A DNA stretch of 34,009 nucleotides from Candidatus Rokuibacteriota bacterium (GCA_003221615.1 QHSQ01000145.1:1-34009), one strand, 5' to 3'; positions 9,984 through 18,429 are shown, counted from the stretch's first letter. Translations and numbers: made by a program. Notes: generated from the sequence alone by a model not told the origin.

Positions 9984-11399
9984 TCACAAGGCGGAGCGAG
10001 CGGATGATCGCTCCGCATTGAGCCCGGCCTGTTTGATTTTGTAAAGCAGAGCCCGGTAACTGATCCGCAGCGCCCGTGCCGCGCGCACGCGATTCCAGCC
10101 CGTTTGCTCGAGCGTTTTGGCGATCGCTGCGCGCTCAGCGGCCTGGGACGCCCGTCGCGAGATTTCTTTGAGAGAAGGCTCCAAGGTCGCTGCCGAAGAC
10201 TCTGAAGTCGACAGGGAGGGTGAAATGGATCGCCCACCGTTCCCGGCCGCGTCAGGGAGCGCGATTCTGGACATGAAGGGATCGTCGAGGACGATCATGC
10301 GCTTCACCAGATTCTCGAGCTCGCGAACATTGCCTGGGTAGCGGTGGCGCGTCAGCCGGTCCATCGCCGACATCGGAAGCCTGAATCCGTCCCGTCGGTA
10401 CAGCTTCGCGTACCGTTCGACAAAGTAATTGGCCAGGAGCGGAATCTCGGCGGCACGCTCGCGGAGTGGCGGGACAAGCACATGAATGACGTTGAGACGA
10501 TAGTAGAGATCTTCGCGGAACCGGCCTTCCGCAACTGCCCGCTCCAGATCCTGATTTGTGGCCGCGAGGACCCGAACATCGACGCTCAACGTCGACTTGC
10601 CGCCGATGCGCGAGAACTCGCCGTCCTGGAGGACGTGGAGCAGCTTGGCCTGGAGCGCCGAATGGAGGTCGCCGATCTCGTCGAGGAAGATTGTGCCGCG
10701 ATGCGCCGATTCGAACTTGCCGATCTTGAGCTTGTGCGCACCGGTGAAGGCGCCGCGCTCGTAGCCGAACAGCTCGCTCTCCAAGAGCTCGCGCGGCATC
10801 GCCGCGCAATTGACCTTCACAAACGGTCCTGCCCGCCGCGTCGAAAAGTGGTGAATCGCCCGGGCGACGAGTTCCTTGCCCGTGCCGGTTTCGCCGGTCA
10901 CGAGGACTGTGACATCGACGCGGGCGGCCTCTCGGATGATCTGGCGCGCTTCGAGCATCTTCGGGCTTCGCCAGAGCTCCATCTCGTGTCGAAGCCGCCC
11001 ACCGAGCTGTTCCGGAGCCGGCCCGAGCGCCTCGGCCTGCGGCCGAACAAGCTTGTCAATCGCCTGCTGTAGCTCGTCGAGACTCAGCGGCTTATGGAGC
11101 ACAGCGTCTACTCCAAAACGCGCCCCGGCAAGACCGTCCTCAGCCCGGTCAGAGACGGCAATGACCGGACCAGAGTCTCCGCTATGCAGCTTCAGACATT
11201 CCATGAGCTCCGCGGCGTCTGTTCCGCCGCCGCTCAGATCGACCAGAGTGAAGCTGAAGCTCCCGCACGCGAGCGCGTCCTTTGCTTCGCCTGGGGACGA
11301 AGCGGCCACGCATTGATATCCTCTAGCCTGGAGAAAGCCGAGCAGACCCAGTTGCGTTGCAGCGTCGACTTCAAGCACTAGAGCTTTTCGTTCAGTCAT
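9984..11399 (-). CDS. Sigma-54-dependent response regulator (NtrC family), first gene of EPS operon
   Basis: A 471-residue regulator in three parts. The N-terminal receiver-like domain keeps the phospho-acceptor (Asp54 in TLVDLSGGG) and a Lys in LHKPLS, but has only one acid (VDAAT) where two are usual, so its phosphorylation is uncertain. The AAA+ domain has Walker A GETGTGKE, the sigma-54 contact motif GAFTGA and FLDEIGDL. The C-terminal Fis-type helix-turn-helix contains WNRVRAARALRISYRALL. I chose ATG at 11399; a GTG at 11414 would add five residues but sits directly on the G-rich ribosome site. It is cotranscribed with the EPS genes, 10 bases before the export gene. A sigma-54 promoter lies just upstream, so it may activate its own operon. 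No partner histidine kinase is in the window. Confidence 0.88.
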   Translation of the reverse strand: MTERKALVLEVDAATQLGLLGFLQARGYQCVAASSPGEAKDALACGSFSFTLVDLSGGGTDAAELMECLKLHSGDSGPVIAVSDRAEDGLAGARFGVDAVLHKPLSLDELQQAIDKLVRPQAEALGPAPEQLGGRLRHEMELWRSPKMLEARQIIREAARVDVTVLVTGETGTGKELVARAIHHFSTRRAGPFVKVNCAAMPRELLESELFGYERGAFTGAHKLKIGKFESAHRGTIFLDEIGDLHSALQAKLLHVLQDGEFSRIGGKSTLSVDVRVLAATNQDLERAVAEGRFREDLYYRLNVIHVLVPPLRERAAEIPLLANYFVERYAKLYRRDGFRLPMSAMDRLTRHRYPGNVRELENLVKRMIVLDDPFMSRIALPDAAGNGGRSISPSLSTSESSAATLEPSLKEISRRASQAAERAAIAKTLEQTGWNRVRAARALRISYRALLYKIKQAGLNAERSSARSAL

Positions 11400-11459
11400 C
11401 GGCTGCGTCTTCACCCCTCGTGATTCTCTGGCTGCGCTGTGAATCGCGTGAGTGTATGG

Positions 11460-11474
11460 GCAAATGCTGTACCA
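11460..11474 (-). promoter_or_regulatory. Sigma-54 (-24/-12) promoter of the EPS operon
   Basis: On the minus strand the sequence reads TGGTACAGCATTTGC, against the consensus TGGCAC-N5-TTGC: one mismatch in the -24 box and an exact TTGC, with the required 10 bases between GG and GC. Transcription would begin near 11448, giving about 49 bases of leader before the ATG at 11399. The first gene of the operon is a sigma-54 activator, consistent with this promoter type. Confidence 0.7.
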
Positions 11475-11610
11475 GGCGACGTCAGGGGTCAGAAGGGTGG
11501 CAGATGTCAGTGATTTTTCACAGGAACCTGCGGCCGGATCCTGATGCAGCCGACCTCACTGTGGTCAGCCTTGAAGTGGGTAGTCCGGGACCCATGATGA
11601 AATGTTTTAC

Positions 11611-11622
11611 ACTTCCGGAAGT
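11611..11622. promoter_or_regulatory. 12-base perfect palindrome, candidate enhancer site for a sigma-54 activator
   Basis: ACTTCCGGAAGT is a perfect inverted repeat. It lies about 140 bases upstream of the leftward sigma-54 promoter and about 150 bases upstream of the rightward one, the usual distance for an enhancer-binding activator that works by DNA looping. Its TTCCGGAA core recurs in three other intergenic regions of the window. Binding by either of the two activators encoded nearby is inference. Confidence 0.5.
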
Positions 11623-11770
11623 TGCACAGGAGGTGAAGCAGAGTTGGCAGACCGGCGCCCTCGACGTAGATGCCGGATTTCCGTTTTTGCGCAAAGAACT
11701 GCATCTTTGGAATTCTTGCGAATGGAGTGATCTGCTCAGAAACAAAGGTGGATGTCACGAGCGACGCGCT

Positions 11771-11788
11771 TTGGCATGCGCCATGCGT
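11771..11788 (+). promoter_or_regulatory. Sigma-54 (-24/-12) promoter of the small PEP-CTERM-like gene
   Basis: TTGGCATGCGCCATGCGT has GG (11773-11774) and GC (11785-11786) exactly 10 bases apart. The -24 box TTGGCATG is good; the -12 box ATGCG is weaker than TTGCA. The predicted start point near 11798 leaves a 44-base leader before the ATG at 11842. Zoogloea-type PEP-CTERM genes are reported to need sigma-54, which fits. Confidence 0.55.
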
Positions 11789-11841
11789 ACGAATTTCGTC
11801 GGGTGGTAACGGACTCTGAAAGGAGCTCACCAAGGCAGAAG

Positions 11842-12018
11842 ATGCTTGGTATCTCGATTCTGATCCTTTGCGTAGTAGCGTTGGCTGCGCCGGTCGCTGC
11901 GGCGTCTGCAGGATTTGTCGTGACTGATCCCGGGACCTTGGTACTGCTCGGGACAGCCTTGGTTGGTGTGGGCGTCTGCACACGACGGCTCTTGCTCAGT
12001 CGGAAAAAGGGGCTCTAA
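11842..12018 (+). CDS. Minimal PEP-CTERM-like peptide (signal peptide plus sorting signal only)
   Basis: A 58-residue predicted precursor. Residues 1-23 form a signal peptide (MLGISILILCVVALAAPVAA, then ASA), with cleavage likely after Ala23. Only four residues follow before TDPGT (28-32), a variant of the PEPGT/PEPST exosortase motif. A hydrophobic stretch (33-46) and a basic tail RRLLLSRKK (48-56) follow, the standard three-part PEP-CTERM layout. ATG at 11842 has AAGG six bases upstream and begins the signal peptide; an in-frame reading back to 11752 overlaps the promoter. The gene faces away from the EPS operon behind its own sigma-54 promoter. If processed by exosortase, almost nothing but a few residues would remain. 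The D in place of E weakens the motif, so exosortase recognition is not certain. Exosortase itself is not in the window. Confidence 0.68.
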   Translation: MLGISILILCVVALAAPVAAASAGFVVTDPGTLVLLGTALVGVGVCTRRLLLSRKKGL

Positions 12019-12431
12019 GAAACGAGCGTCCGATCGCTTGGCCAGGCCGGCCTGACCTGCCTCGGCGACCGCCGTCGGGTGTGGCCAGGCGGATGCTTCC
12101 GCGCGGCCGAGACTCGCCGCCGCTACGCCCCAGAGGCAGCCGTTGCCTTCGGCTCAAGAGGGACTGCCTCGGGCATCGTCTCGGAACCGTGCAGGCTCGT
12201 CGAACGATGCTGATTCAGCATTTCTCAGTCCTGAAGGGTATCGCTTTGCCGATACCGAAGCCCCGCCTGCGCGGACGTGCCGCCGGCGGGTGTCGAGGGG
12301 GCCTTGTAGTGACGTCGGACTGTGTGGTGCGCAGATCGAATGGCCTGAGTTACCGCGAACTGCACAAATCTGCGCAGCGCCTTTCACACGCGCGGTCGAT
12401 GGCAGCACGCCCATAACCGAGAAAAGTCCTA
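12019..12431. other. Intergenic stretch without a recognisable gene
   Basis: No open frame here shows family motifs, good codon pattern or a ribosome site. I see a 12-base palindrome CAGGCCGGCCTG at 12043-12054 that has no following T-run, so it is a poor terminator. A 9-base inverted repeat (TGCGCAGAT at 12328 with its complement at 12368) brackets a 31-base loop. Repeats of this size are expected by chance in a window this long. Confidence 0.5.
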
Positions 12432-12439
12432 TTCCGGAA
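12432..12439. promoter_or_regulatory. TTCCGGAA palindrome upstream of the GGDEF-like gene
   Basis: This is an exact copy of the core found between the divergent sigma-54 promoters. It lies 32 bases upstream of the -24 box at 12464 and 57 bases upstream of the ATG at 12496. Confidence 0.4.
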
Positions 12440-12463
12440 ATATCTTCGCGATTGAGCTCGGTC

Positions 12464-12479
12464 TGGCGTTGAGCTTGCA
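12464..12479 (+). promoter_or_regulatory. Sigma-54 (-24/-12) promoter candidate of the GGDEF-like gene
   Basis: TGGCGTTGAGCTTGCA has TGGC and TTGCA at the exact sigma-54 spacing (10 bases between GG 12465-12466 and GC 12477-12478). The start point would be near 12490, only about 6 bases before the ATG at 12496, implying a nearly leaderless message. The TTG at 12469 would lie inside this promoter and is therefore disfavoured as a start. Confidence 0.5.
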
Positions 12480-12495
12480 ATTCACCGCCCGGCGT

Positions 12496-12960
12496 ATGCC
12501 GGATCTCTTCTCGAGCGAGCCGCGTGGCTTCGCCGGAGGCGGGTGGCTCGTCGACGAACCGCTATTTCGTTTTCTCGTCGACTTCGAGATTCAGAAAGCT
12601 CAGCGCCTCCGATACAGCATTTCACTCGTGTGTTTCGCGATCGAACCGGCCTCCACCGGAAACGGAGAGTCCTCTCCCGTCAACCTCGCGGAAAGCATCA
12701 CGCATTACCTCCGGGGCACCGACGCAGTAGCGCTGTGGACTCAGGGCTGGCTCGCCTTGCTGCTCGTCGACGCTGAGACAGCCCACATACCCTCGATTCT
12801 CGACCGGCTGACGGCACGCCTGCAGACAACTGGGTGGAGCGCCGGTGGATCTAGCTATCCGCGAACGGCTGCGCGGGCCGAAGACATGCTCCATCAAGCC
12901 GCCGATTTGTTGGCGCGAGCGAAGGAAGAGGGCGGGAACCGGCTCTACGTCGCGTCCTGA
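12496..12960 (+). CDS. Degenerate GGDEF-like domain protein
   Basis: A 154-residue single-domain protein resembling the diguanylate cyclase fold. Fold landmarks can be followed: an N-terminal helix and strand (FEIQKAQRLRYSISLVCF), the LRGTDAVAL segment that normally precedes the active site, and the closing AADLLARAKEEGGNRLYVA, which is the usual GGDEF C-terminus (AKxxGxNR). The signature GGDEF/GGEEF hairpin is replaced by WTQGWLALLL, so cyclase activity is not expected; it may bind nucleotide or act as a scaffold. No other domain is fused to it. The start is uncertain: ATG 12496 has no clear ribosome site, and TTG 12469 would add nine residues. It overlaps the convergent response-regulator gene by 16 bases. 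The fold assignment is by motif only. Confidence 0.6.
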   Translation: MPDLFSSEPRGFAGGGWLVDEPLFRFLVDFEIQKAQRLRYSISLVCFAIEPASTGNGESSPVNLAESITHYLRGTDAVALWTQGWLALLLVDAETAHIPSILDRLTARLQTTGWSAGGSSYPRTAARAEDMLHQAADLLARAKEEGGNRLYVAS

Positions 12961-13322
12961 GGCTTGTTCCGACGCGCGATGCGCGCGAGGGCATCGCCGA
13001 AGTGCTTCAGGACCTCGGGCTTCTCCACGATCTCGGTGACTCCGAGTCGACGAATCTCGGCGAGCTCGCCCTGCGTCGCGAGACCCGTCATGATGATGAC
13101 GGGCAAGTTGGGATCGGTCGAGCGGATCTTCCGGAGCACACCGACGCCATTGAGAGTCGGCAAGCGGACGTCGAGAACGACCGCATCCGGACGTTCGCGC
13201 GCGAGATACGCGAGACCGTCCTCGCCCGTGTGCGCGATCGCTGTCTCGTGGCCGTCGGCCGCGAAGGCGTCTGCCAGCACCTCAGCCACGTGCTCGTCGT
13301 CCTCGATCAACAGGAGTCTCAT
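12945..13322 (-). CDS. Single-domain response regulator (CheY-like receiver)
   Basis: A 125-residue complete receiver domain with no output domain. The acidic pocket is E7-D8-D9 (LLLIEDDEH), the phospho-acceptor is Asp51 in VVLDVRLP, the switch Thr is in IIMTG, and the conserved Lys is in IVEKP. Such proteins pass a phosphate or act by protein contact. It is divergent from the sigma-54 activator gene at 13477, which lacks its own receiver, so it could supply the missing input to that activator; this is inference from position. The start ATG at 13322 is clear. Its 3' end overlaps the GGDEF-like gene tail to tail. Confidence 0.92.
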   Translation of the reverse strand: MRLLLIEDDEHVAEVLADAFAADGHETAIAHTGEDGLAYLARERPDAVVLDVRLPTLNGVGVLRKIRSTDPNLPVIIMTGLATQGELAEIRRLGVTEIVEKPEVLKHFGDALARIARRNKPQDAT

Positions 13323-13370
13323 GGCTGTCTTCTCGGTTGATCCTGCGCCATCCTACCACTCCCGGAGTAG

Positions 13371-13382
13371 GAAAATATTTTC
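13371..13382. promoter_or_regulatory. AT-rich 12-base palindrome in divergent promoter region
   Basis: GAAAATATTTTC is a perfect palindrome, strongly AT-rich against a GC-rich background, in the 154-base gap between the divergent response regulator and sigma-54 activator genes. An imperfect repeat ACTCC-C-GGAGT lies beside it at 13358-13368. Either could be an operator or part of a promoter; no standard -35/-10 pair is obvious. Confidence 0.35.
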
Positions 13383-13444
13383 TGCGTGACACACATCCCT
13401 AGGTAGTGGCATACTCACCTCCCTTCAATCGAAGAGGAAGGTGT

Positions 13445-13452
13445 TTCCGGAA
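13445..13452. promoter_or_regulatory. TTCCGGAA palindrome upstream of the second sigma-54 activator
   Basis: This exact TTCCGGAA core lies 24 bases before the GTG start at 13477. At this distance it would cover the promoter or leader, so a repressor or autoregulatory site is more likely than an enhancer. No good -24/-12 element is visible between it and the gene. Confidence 0.4.
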
Positions 13453-13476
13453 AGAGCTGAGATTTTGGGGGCTTAG

Positions 13477-14511
<1,035 letters not shown>

Positions 14512-14571
14512 ACCTCCGATTTCACCCGATCAGAGACCTGACGCCGTGACGGCGACGCGGAAGCTCGCCTG

Positions 14572-15678
14572 ATGCCAGGCGTCGTCCTCAAGACGCTGAC
14601 CAAGCGCTACGGTGATCTCGCTGCCGTCGAGGGTCTTTCCCTCGAGGTCGGGCCGGGCGAGCTCGTGTCGCTTCTCGGGCCCTCCGGCTGCGGCAAGACG
14701 ACGACCTTGCGACTGGTCGCGGGCTTTCTGCAGCCCGAGTCCGGCGAGATCTGGGTCGGTGATCGGTGCCTCTCGTCGCCCTCCGGCGTCGTGCCGCCCG
14801 AGCGCCGCCGGATGGCGATGATCTTCCAGAGCTACGCGCTCTGGCCCCACATGACCGTCGCGCAGAACGTGGCGTACGGTCTCCGCTTCAAGCCCGGCGT
14901 TTCCCGGAGCGACCGCGACCGTCGAGTGGCGGAGATGCTGCGCGTCGTGCAGCTGGCGGGATACGAGCCGCGATATCCCGGCGAGCTCTCGGGCGGGCAG
15001 CAGCAGCGGGTCGCGGTGGCGCGCGCGCTCGTGGTGGAGCCGGAGATCCTGCTGCTCGACGAGCCTCTGAGCAACCTGGATGCAAATCTCCGTGAGGAAA
15101 TGCGGTTCGAGATCCGGCGCCTTCACGAGGCGTTCGGCATCACGACGCTCTACGTGACCCACGACCAGGCCGAGGCGATGGTGATCTCGGACCGGGTCGC
15201 GGTCCTGCACCGCGGGCGTGTCGAGCAGGTCGGGACGGCCCAGGATCTGTTTCGGCGGCCGCGTACGCGGTTCGTCGCCGAGTTCATCGGTCGGACGAAT
15301 CTGCTCGACGCCGTCGCCGCAGAGCCGGGGGTCGCGGTACGTGGCGCGTTGAAATTGCGCCTGGCCTCGCGCGAGCCGACTTCGACCGCTCCGGTCGTCG
15401 TGTCCATCCGTCCCCACGAGATCGAGCTCGTGACAGGAGAGCGCCCGGCGCCGGCCGGCGCGAACGTGCTGGCCGGTACGGTCCAGCGGACGAGCTATCT
15501 GGGAGACGCCGTCGACTATCAGGTCTCGGTGACCGGCACGGATATCGTCCTTCGCGTGACAGCGCCGCCGCCGGCGCGCGTCGGTCCCGGCGATTCGGTG
15601 ATCTTGGCCGTCGCCCCCGAGGCCTGTGTTCCCCTGACGGGCGGCGCCGCCGGTGAGGAGCCGGGATCCGCGGGATAG
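14572..15678 (+). CDS. ABC transporter ATP-binding protein (PotA/FbpC/MalK-like) with TOBE domain
   Basis: A 368-residue ATPase of an importer. Walker A is GPSGCGKTTT, the Q-loop is FQSYALWPHM, the signature is ELSGGQQQR, Walker B is ILLLDEPLSNLD, and the switch His is in YVTHDQAEAM. After about residue 240 (FIGRTNLLDA) a TOBE-type regulatory domain follows, with VSIRPHEIEL and AGTVQRTSYLGDAVDYQV, as in iron(III), polyamine or sugar importers. No permease or binding-protein gene lies beside it, so the partner and substrate are unknown. ATG at 14572 follows the activator stop by 60 bases. It is probably cotranscribed with the cytosine deaminase 41 bases downstream. Confidence 0.93.
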   Translation: MPGVVLKTLTKRYGDLAAVEGLSLEVGPGELVSLLGPSGCGKTTTLRLVAGFLQPESGEIWVGDRCLSSPSGVVPPERRRMAMIFQSYALWPHMTVAQNVAYGLRFKPGVSRSDRDRRVAEMLRVVQLAGYEPRYPGELSGGQQQRVAVARALVVEPEILLLDEPLSNLDANLREEMRFEIRRLHEAFGITTLYVTHDQAEAMVISDRVAVLHRGRVEQVGTAQDLFRRPRTRFVAEFIGRTNLLDAVAAEPGVAVRGALKLRLASREPTSTAPVVVSIRPHEIELVTGERPAPAGANVLAGTVQRTSYLGDAVDYQVSVTGTDIVLRVTAPPPARVGPGDSVILAVAPEACVPLTGGAAGEEPGSAG

Positions 15679-15719
15679 AGTAATCTGGTCGCGGACGGTG
15701 CACGAGGACGGGATCGCAC

Positions 15720-16178
15720 GTGGACGAGTTCTTTCGAGTCGCGGTCGAAGAGGCCGAGCGTGGTCTGGCCGAGGGCGGTATCCCCATCGGCTCGGTGCTG
15801 GTGCACCGCGGTCGCATCCTCGGACGCGGCCACAATCGGCGGCTGCAACGCGGGAGCGCGGTGCTCCACGGCGAGATGGACGCTCTGGAGAACGCCGGCC
15901 GGCGATCGGCGCAGGTCTACCGCGAGTGCACGATCTACACGACCTTGTCGCCCTGCGCCATGTGCAGCGGCGCGATTCTCCTCTACGGCATCCCGCGGGT
16001 CATCGTCGGCGAGAATCGGACGTTCCTCGGCGAGGAGGAGCTCCTGCGATCGCGCGGCGTGGTGGTCGAAGTTCTTCAAGATGCGAGGTGCCAGGAGCTG
16101 ATGGCACAATTCATTCGGGCGCACCCGGCGCTCTGGGCGGAGGACATCGGGAATGGTGACGATCGAATCGACCGCTGA
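15720..16178 (+). CDS. Cytosine deaminase, yeast FCY1-like zinc type
   Basis: A 152-residue member of the CDA/dCMP-deaminase fold. Zinc ligands and the catalytic Glu are visible as HGEMDALE and SPCAMCSGA. The sequence follows yeast cytosine deaminase closely as I recall it: GGIPIGSVLV, GRGHNRRLQRGSAVLHGE, YTTLSPC, LYGIPRVIVGEN and a C-terminal AEDIG. The predicted reaction is cytosine to uracil, as in pyrimidine salvage. It is unrelated in fold to bacterial CodA. The GTG start at 15720 is chosen because it begins the conserved N-terminal helix. The last 26 bases overlap the aconitase start in another frame. Guanine deaminase and tRNA adenosine deaminase TadA share the fold but lack this set of motifs. 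Confidence 0.85.
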   Translation: MDEFFRVAVEEAERGLAEGGIPIGSVLVHRGRILGRGHNRRLQRGSAVLHGEMDALENAGRRSAQVYRECTIYTTLSPCAMCSGAILLYGIPRVIVGENRTFLGEEELLRSRGVVVEVLQDARCQELMAQFIRAHPALWAEDIGNGDDRIDR

Positions 16179-18429
16179 AATGGCCGCGAAGGTCTACGAG
16201 ACGATGGAGCGGAATCTCGCGATCGTCCGGCGCCGGCTCGGGCGGCCGCTGACCCTGGCCGACAAGGTGCTGCTGGGGCACGCGGACGACCCGGAGCACC
16301 AGGAGATGGAAGCCGGGAAGAGCTACCTCTTCCTTCGCCCCGACCGGGTCGTGCTGCAGGACGTGCTCGGCCAGACGGCCATGCTGCAATTCATGCAGAC
16401 TCGCCGGCAGAGAGTCGCGGTGCCGACCTCGATCCACTGCGACCACCTCATTCAGGCGCGTGTCGAGGGCCAGGCCGACCTGCGCGAGTCGCTGGCCGAG
16501 AATCAGGAGGTCTACGATTTCCTGAAGTCGGCAGCGGCGAAGTACGGCGCAGGATTCTGGGGGCCGGGCGCCGGGATCATCCACCAGGTCGTGCTCGAGC
16601 AGTACGCGTTCCCGGGCGAGCTGATCATCGGGACCGACTCCCACACGCCGAACGCCGGCGGCCTCGGCGCGTGCGCGGTCGGCGTCGGCGGCGCCGACGC
16701 CGTGGAGGTGATGGCCGGCCTTCCCTGGGAGGTCCTTTATCCCCGTCACCTCGCGGTCTACCTGACCGGCAAGCTGAGCGGCTGGACCGCCCCCAAGGAC
16801 GTGATCCTCTACGTCGCCGGCCAGCTCACCGTAGCCGGCGGCACGAACGCGATCGTGGAGTACATCGGCCCGGGCGCCCGGACGATCAGCGCCACCGGCA
16901 AGGCCACGATCACGAACATGGGCGCCGAGCTCGGCGCCACCACCTCGATGTTCCCGTTCGACGACCGGATGACGCTGTATCTGAAGGCCACCGGGCGCGG
17001 CGATCTCGTGCCGTTCGCCGAGCGCTATCCGCAGCTCCTGGCGCCCGACAAGGAGGTCGAGGCCAACCCCGAAAAGTACTACGAGCGCGTGGTGAAGCTC
17101 GACCTGTCGACCCTGGAGCCGTATATGGTCGGCCCGCACTCCCCCGACCGCGCGCGTCCGATCGGCAAGCTCGCCGCCGAGGTGGCCGACCCGAAGAACG
17201 CGTTCCTCGACAAGATCTCGTCGACCCTGATCGGCAGCTGCACCAACTCGTCCTACGAGGACATGAGCCGCGCGGCCGACGTCGCCGAGCAGGCCAAGGC
17301 GCACGGTTTGAAGACGGCGGTGCCGTTCCTGGTGACGCCGGGCTCGGAGCAGGTGCGCGCCACCATCGAGCGCGATGGGCAGATGCAATCGCTGAAAGAC
17401 ATCAACGGCGTCGTCCTCGCCAACGCCTGCGGCCCGTGCATCGGCCAGTGGCGGCGGTCCAAGGAGGCATCCGAGGTCCCGAACACGATCGTGACCTCCT
17501 ACAACCGCAACTTCCCGCGGCGCAACGACGGCCAGCCGACCACGATGAACTTCATCGGCAGCCCCGAGATCGTGACCGCCCTCGCCATCGCCGGGAGGCT
17601 GTCGTTCAACCCGCTCACCGATTCCCTCACGGGCGCCGATGGCAAGACGTTCAAGCTGTCGCCCCCGAAGACGGCGCCCGAGGTGCCCGCGCGGAACTTC
17701 GATCGCGGGCGCCCGACCTATGTGACGCCACCCGAGGACGGGAGCGCGATCACACTGAAGGTCGACCCCAAGAGCGAGCGGTTGCAGTTGATGGAGCCGT
17801 GGCCGGCCTGGGACGGCCAGGACTTCAAGGACATGCCCGTGCTCCTGAAGGCCAAGGGCAAGACCACGACCGATCACATCTCGCCCGCGGGCTCGTGGCT
17901 TCGCTACCGCGGACACCTCGACAAGTTCAGCGACAACATGTTCATGGGCGCGACCAACGCCTACACGGGCGAGGCCGGCAAGGGCAAGAACGTCCTCACC
18001 GGGCAGACGGGACAGTCCTTCTCGGCGATCGCCCGCGACTACAAGTCCAAGGGCGTCAAGTGGGTGGTCGTCGGCGACGCGAACTACGGTGAAGGCTCGA
18101 GCCGCGAGCATGCCGCCCTCTCGCCGCGCCTCCTCGGGGCCGCCGCGGTCATCGTGCGAAGCTTCGCGCGAATCCACGAGTCCAACTTGAAGAAGCAGGG
18201 ACTGCTGGCGCTGGCGTTCCAGAACCCGGGGGACTACGACCGTATTCGCGAGGACGATCGGATCAGCCTGATCGGGCTCTCGGACATGGCGCCCGGCAAG
18301 CCGGTCGAGTGCGTCGTGAAGCACTCCGACGGGACGAGCGAGACCCTACGGCTCTCGCACTCGTTCGCGACCTCTCAGCTCGAGTGGTTCAGGAAGGGCT
18401 CGGCCCTGAACCTCTTCCATGGGAAGTAG
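16153..18429 (+). CDS. acn: Aconitate hydratase (AcnA / mitochondrial type)
   Basis: A 758-residue [4Fe-4S] enzyme that interconverts citrate and isocitrate in the TCA cycle. The three cluster cysteines are visible in LIGSCTNSSYED (about residue 360) and NACGPCIGQW (about 425). Substrate-binding segments include GTDSHTPNAGG near 160, and the C-terminal swivel domain contains GDANYGEGSSREHAAL. Its length (~750) and motifs match the mitochondrial aconitase group rather than the ~890-residue bacterial AcnA or AcnB. ATG at 16153 lies within the deaminase gene (26-base overlap), which suggests translational coupling, although the two reactions are not metabolically linked. It converges on the TPP-enzyme gene, 72 bases away, with no clear terminator. 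Confidence 0.96.
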   Translation: MVTIESTAEMAAKVYETMERNLAIVRRRLGRPLTLADKVLLGHADDPEHQEMEAGKSYLFLRPDRVVLQDVLGQTAMLQFMQTRRQRVAVPTSIHCDHLIQARVEGQADLRESLAENQEVYDFLKSAAAKYGAGFWGPGAGIIHQVVLEQYAFPGELIIGTDSHTPNAGGLGACAVGVGGADAVEVMAGLPWEVLYPRHLAVYLTGKLSGWTAPKDVILYVAGQLTVAGGTNAIVEYIGPGARTISATGKATITNMGAELGATTSMFPFDDRMTLYLKATGRGDLVPFAERYPQLLAPDKEVEANPEKYYERVVKLDLSTLEPYMVGPHSPDRARPIGKLAAEVADPKNAFLDKISSTLIGSCTNSSYEDMSRAADVAEQAKAHGLKTAVPFLVTPGSEQVRATIERDGQMQSLKDINGVVLANACGPCIGQWRRSKEASEVPNTIVTSYNRNFPRRNDGQPTTMNFIGSPEIVTALAIAGRLSFNPLTDSLTGADGKTFKLSPPKTAPEVPARNFDRGRPTYVTPPEDGSAITLKVDPKSERLQLMEPWPAWDGQDFKDMPVLLKAKGKTTTDHISPAGSWLRYRGHLDKFSDNMFMGATNAYTGEAGKGKNVLTGQTGQSFSAIARDYKSKGVKWVVVGDANYGEGSSREHAALSPRLLGAAAVIVRSFARIHESNLKKQGLLALAFQNPGDYDRIREDDRISLIGLSDMAPGKPVECVVKHSDGTSETLRLSHSFATSQLEWFRKGSALNLFHGK

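Noticed and set aside
9974-10237. N-terminal extension of the export protein to 10237
   Set aside because: The extension lies inside the regulator gene in another frame, and a good signal peptide starts at 9973.
11504-11809. Open frame on plus from an ATG at 11504 (about 100 residues)
   Set aside because: It covers the palindrome and the rightward sigma-54 promoter and shows no family motif. A real small gene cannot be fully excluded, but regulatory DNA explains the region better.
12043-12054. Palindrome CAGGCCGGCCTG after the PEP-CTERM-like gene as a terminator
   Set aside because: There is no following T-run and the stem has no loop, so it is not a convincing intrinsic terminator.
12328-12376. 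9-base inverted repeat with a 31-base loop
   Set aside because: Repeats of this size and spacing are expected several times by chance in 34 kb, and no gene or T-run accompanies it.
16111-18324. 737-codon open frame on the minus strand opposite aconitase
   Set aside because: It is the antisense shadow of a well-conserved gene in GC-rich DNA; its residues are rich in R, G, A and D without motifs.
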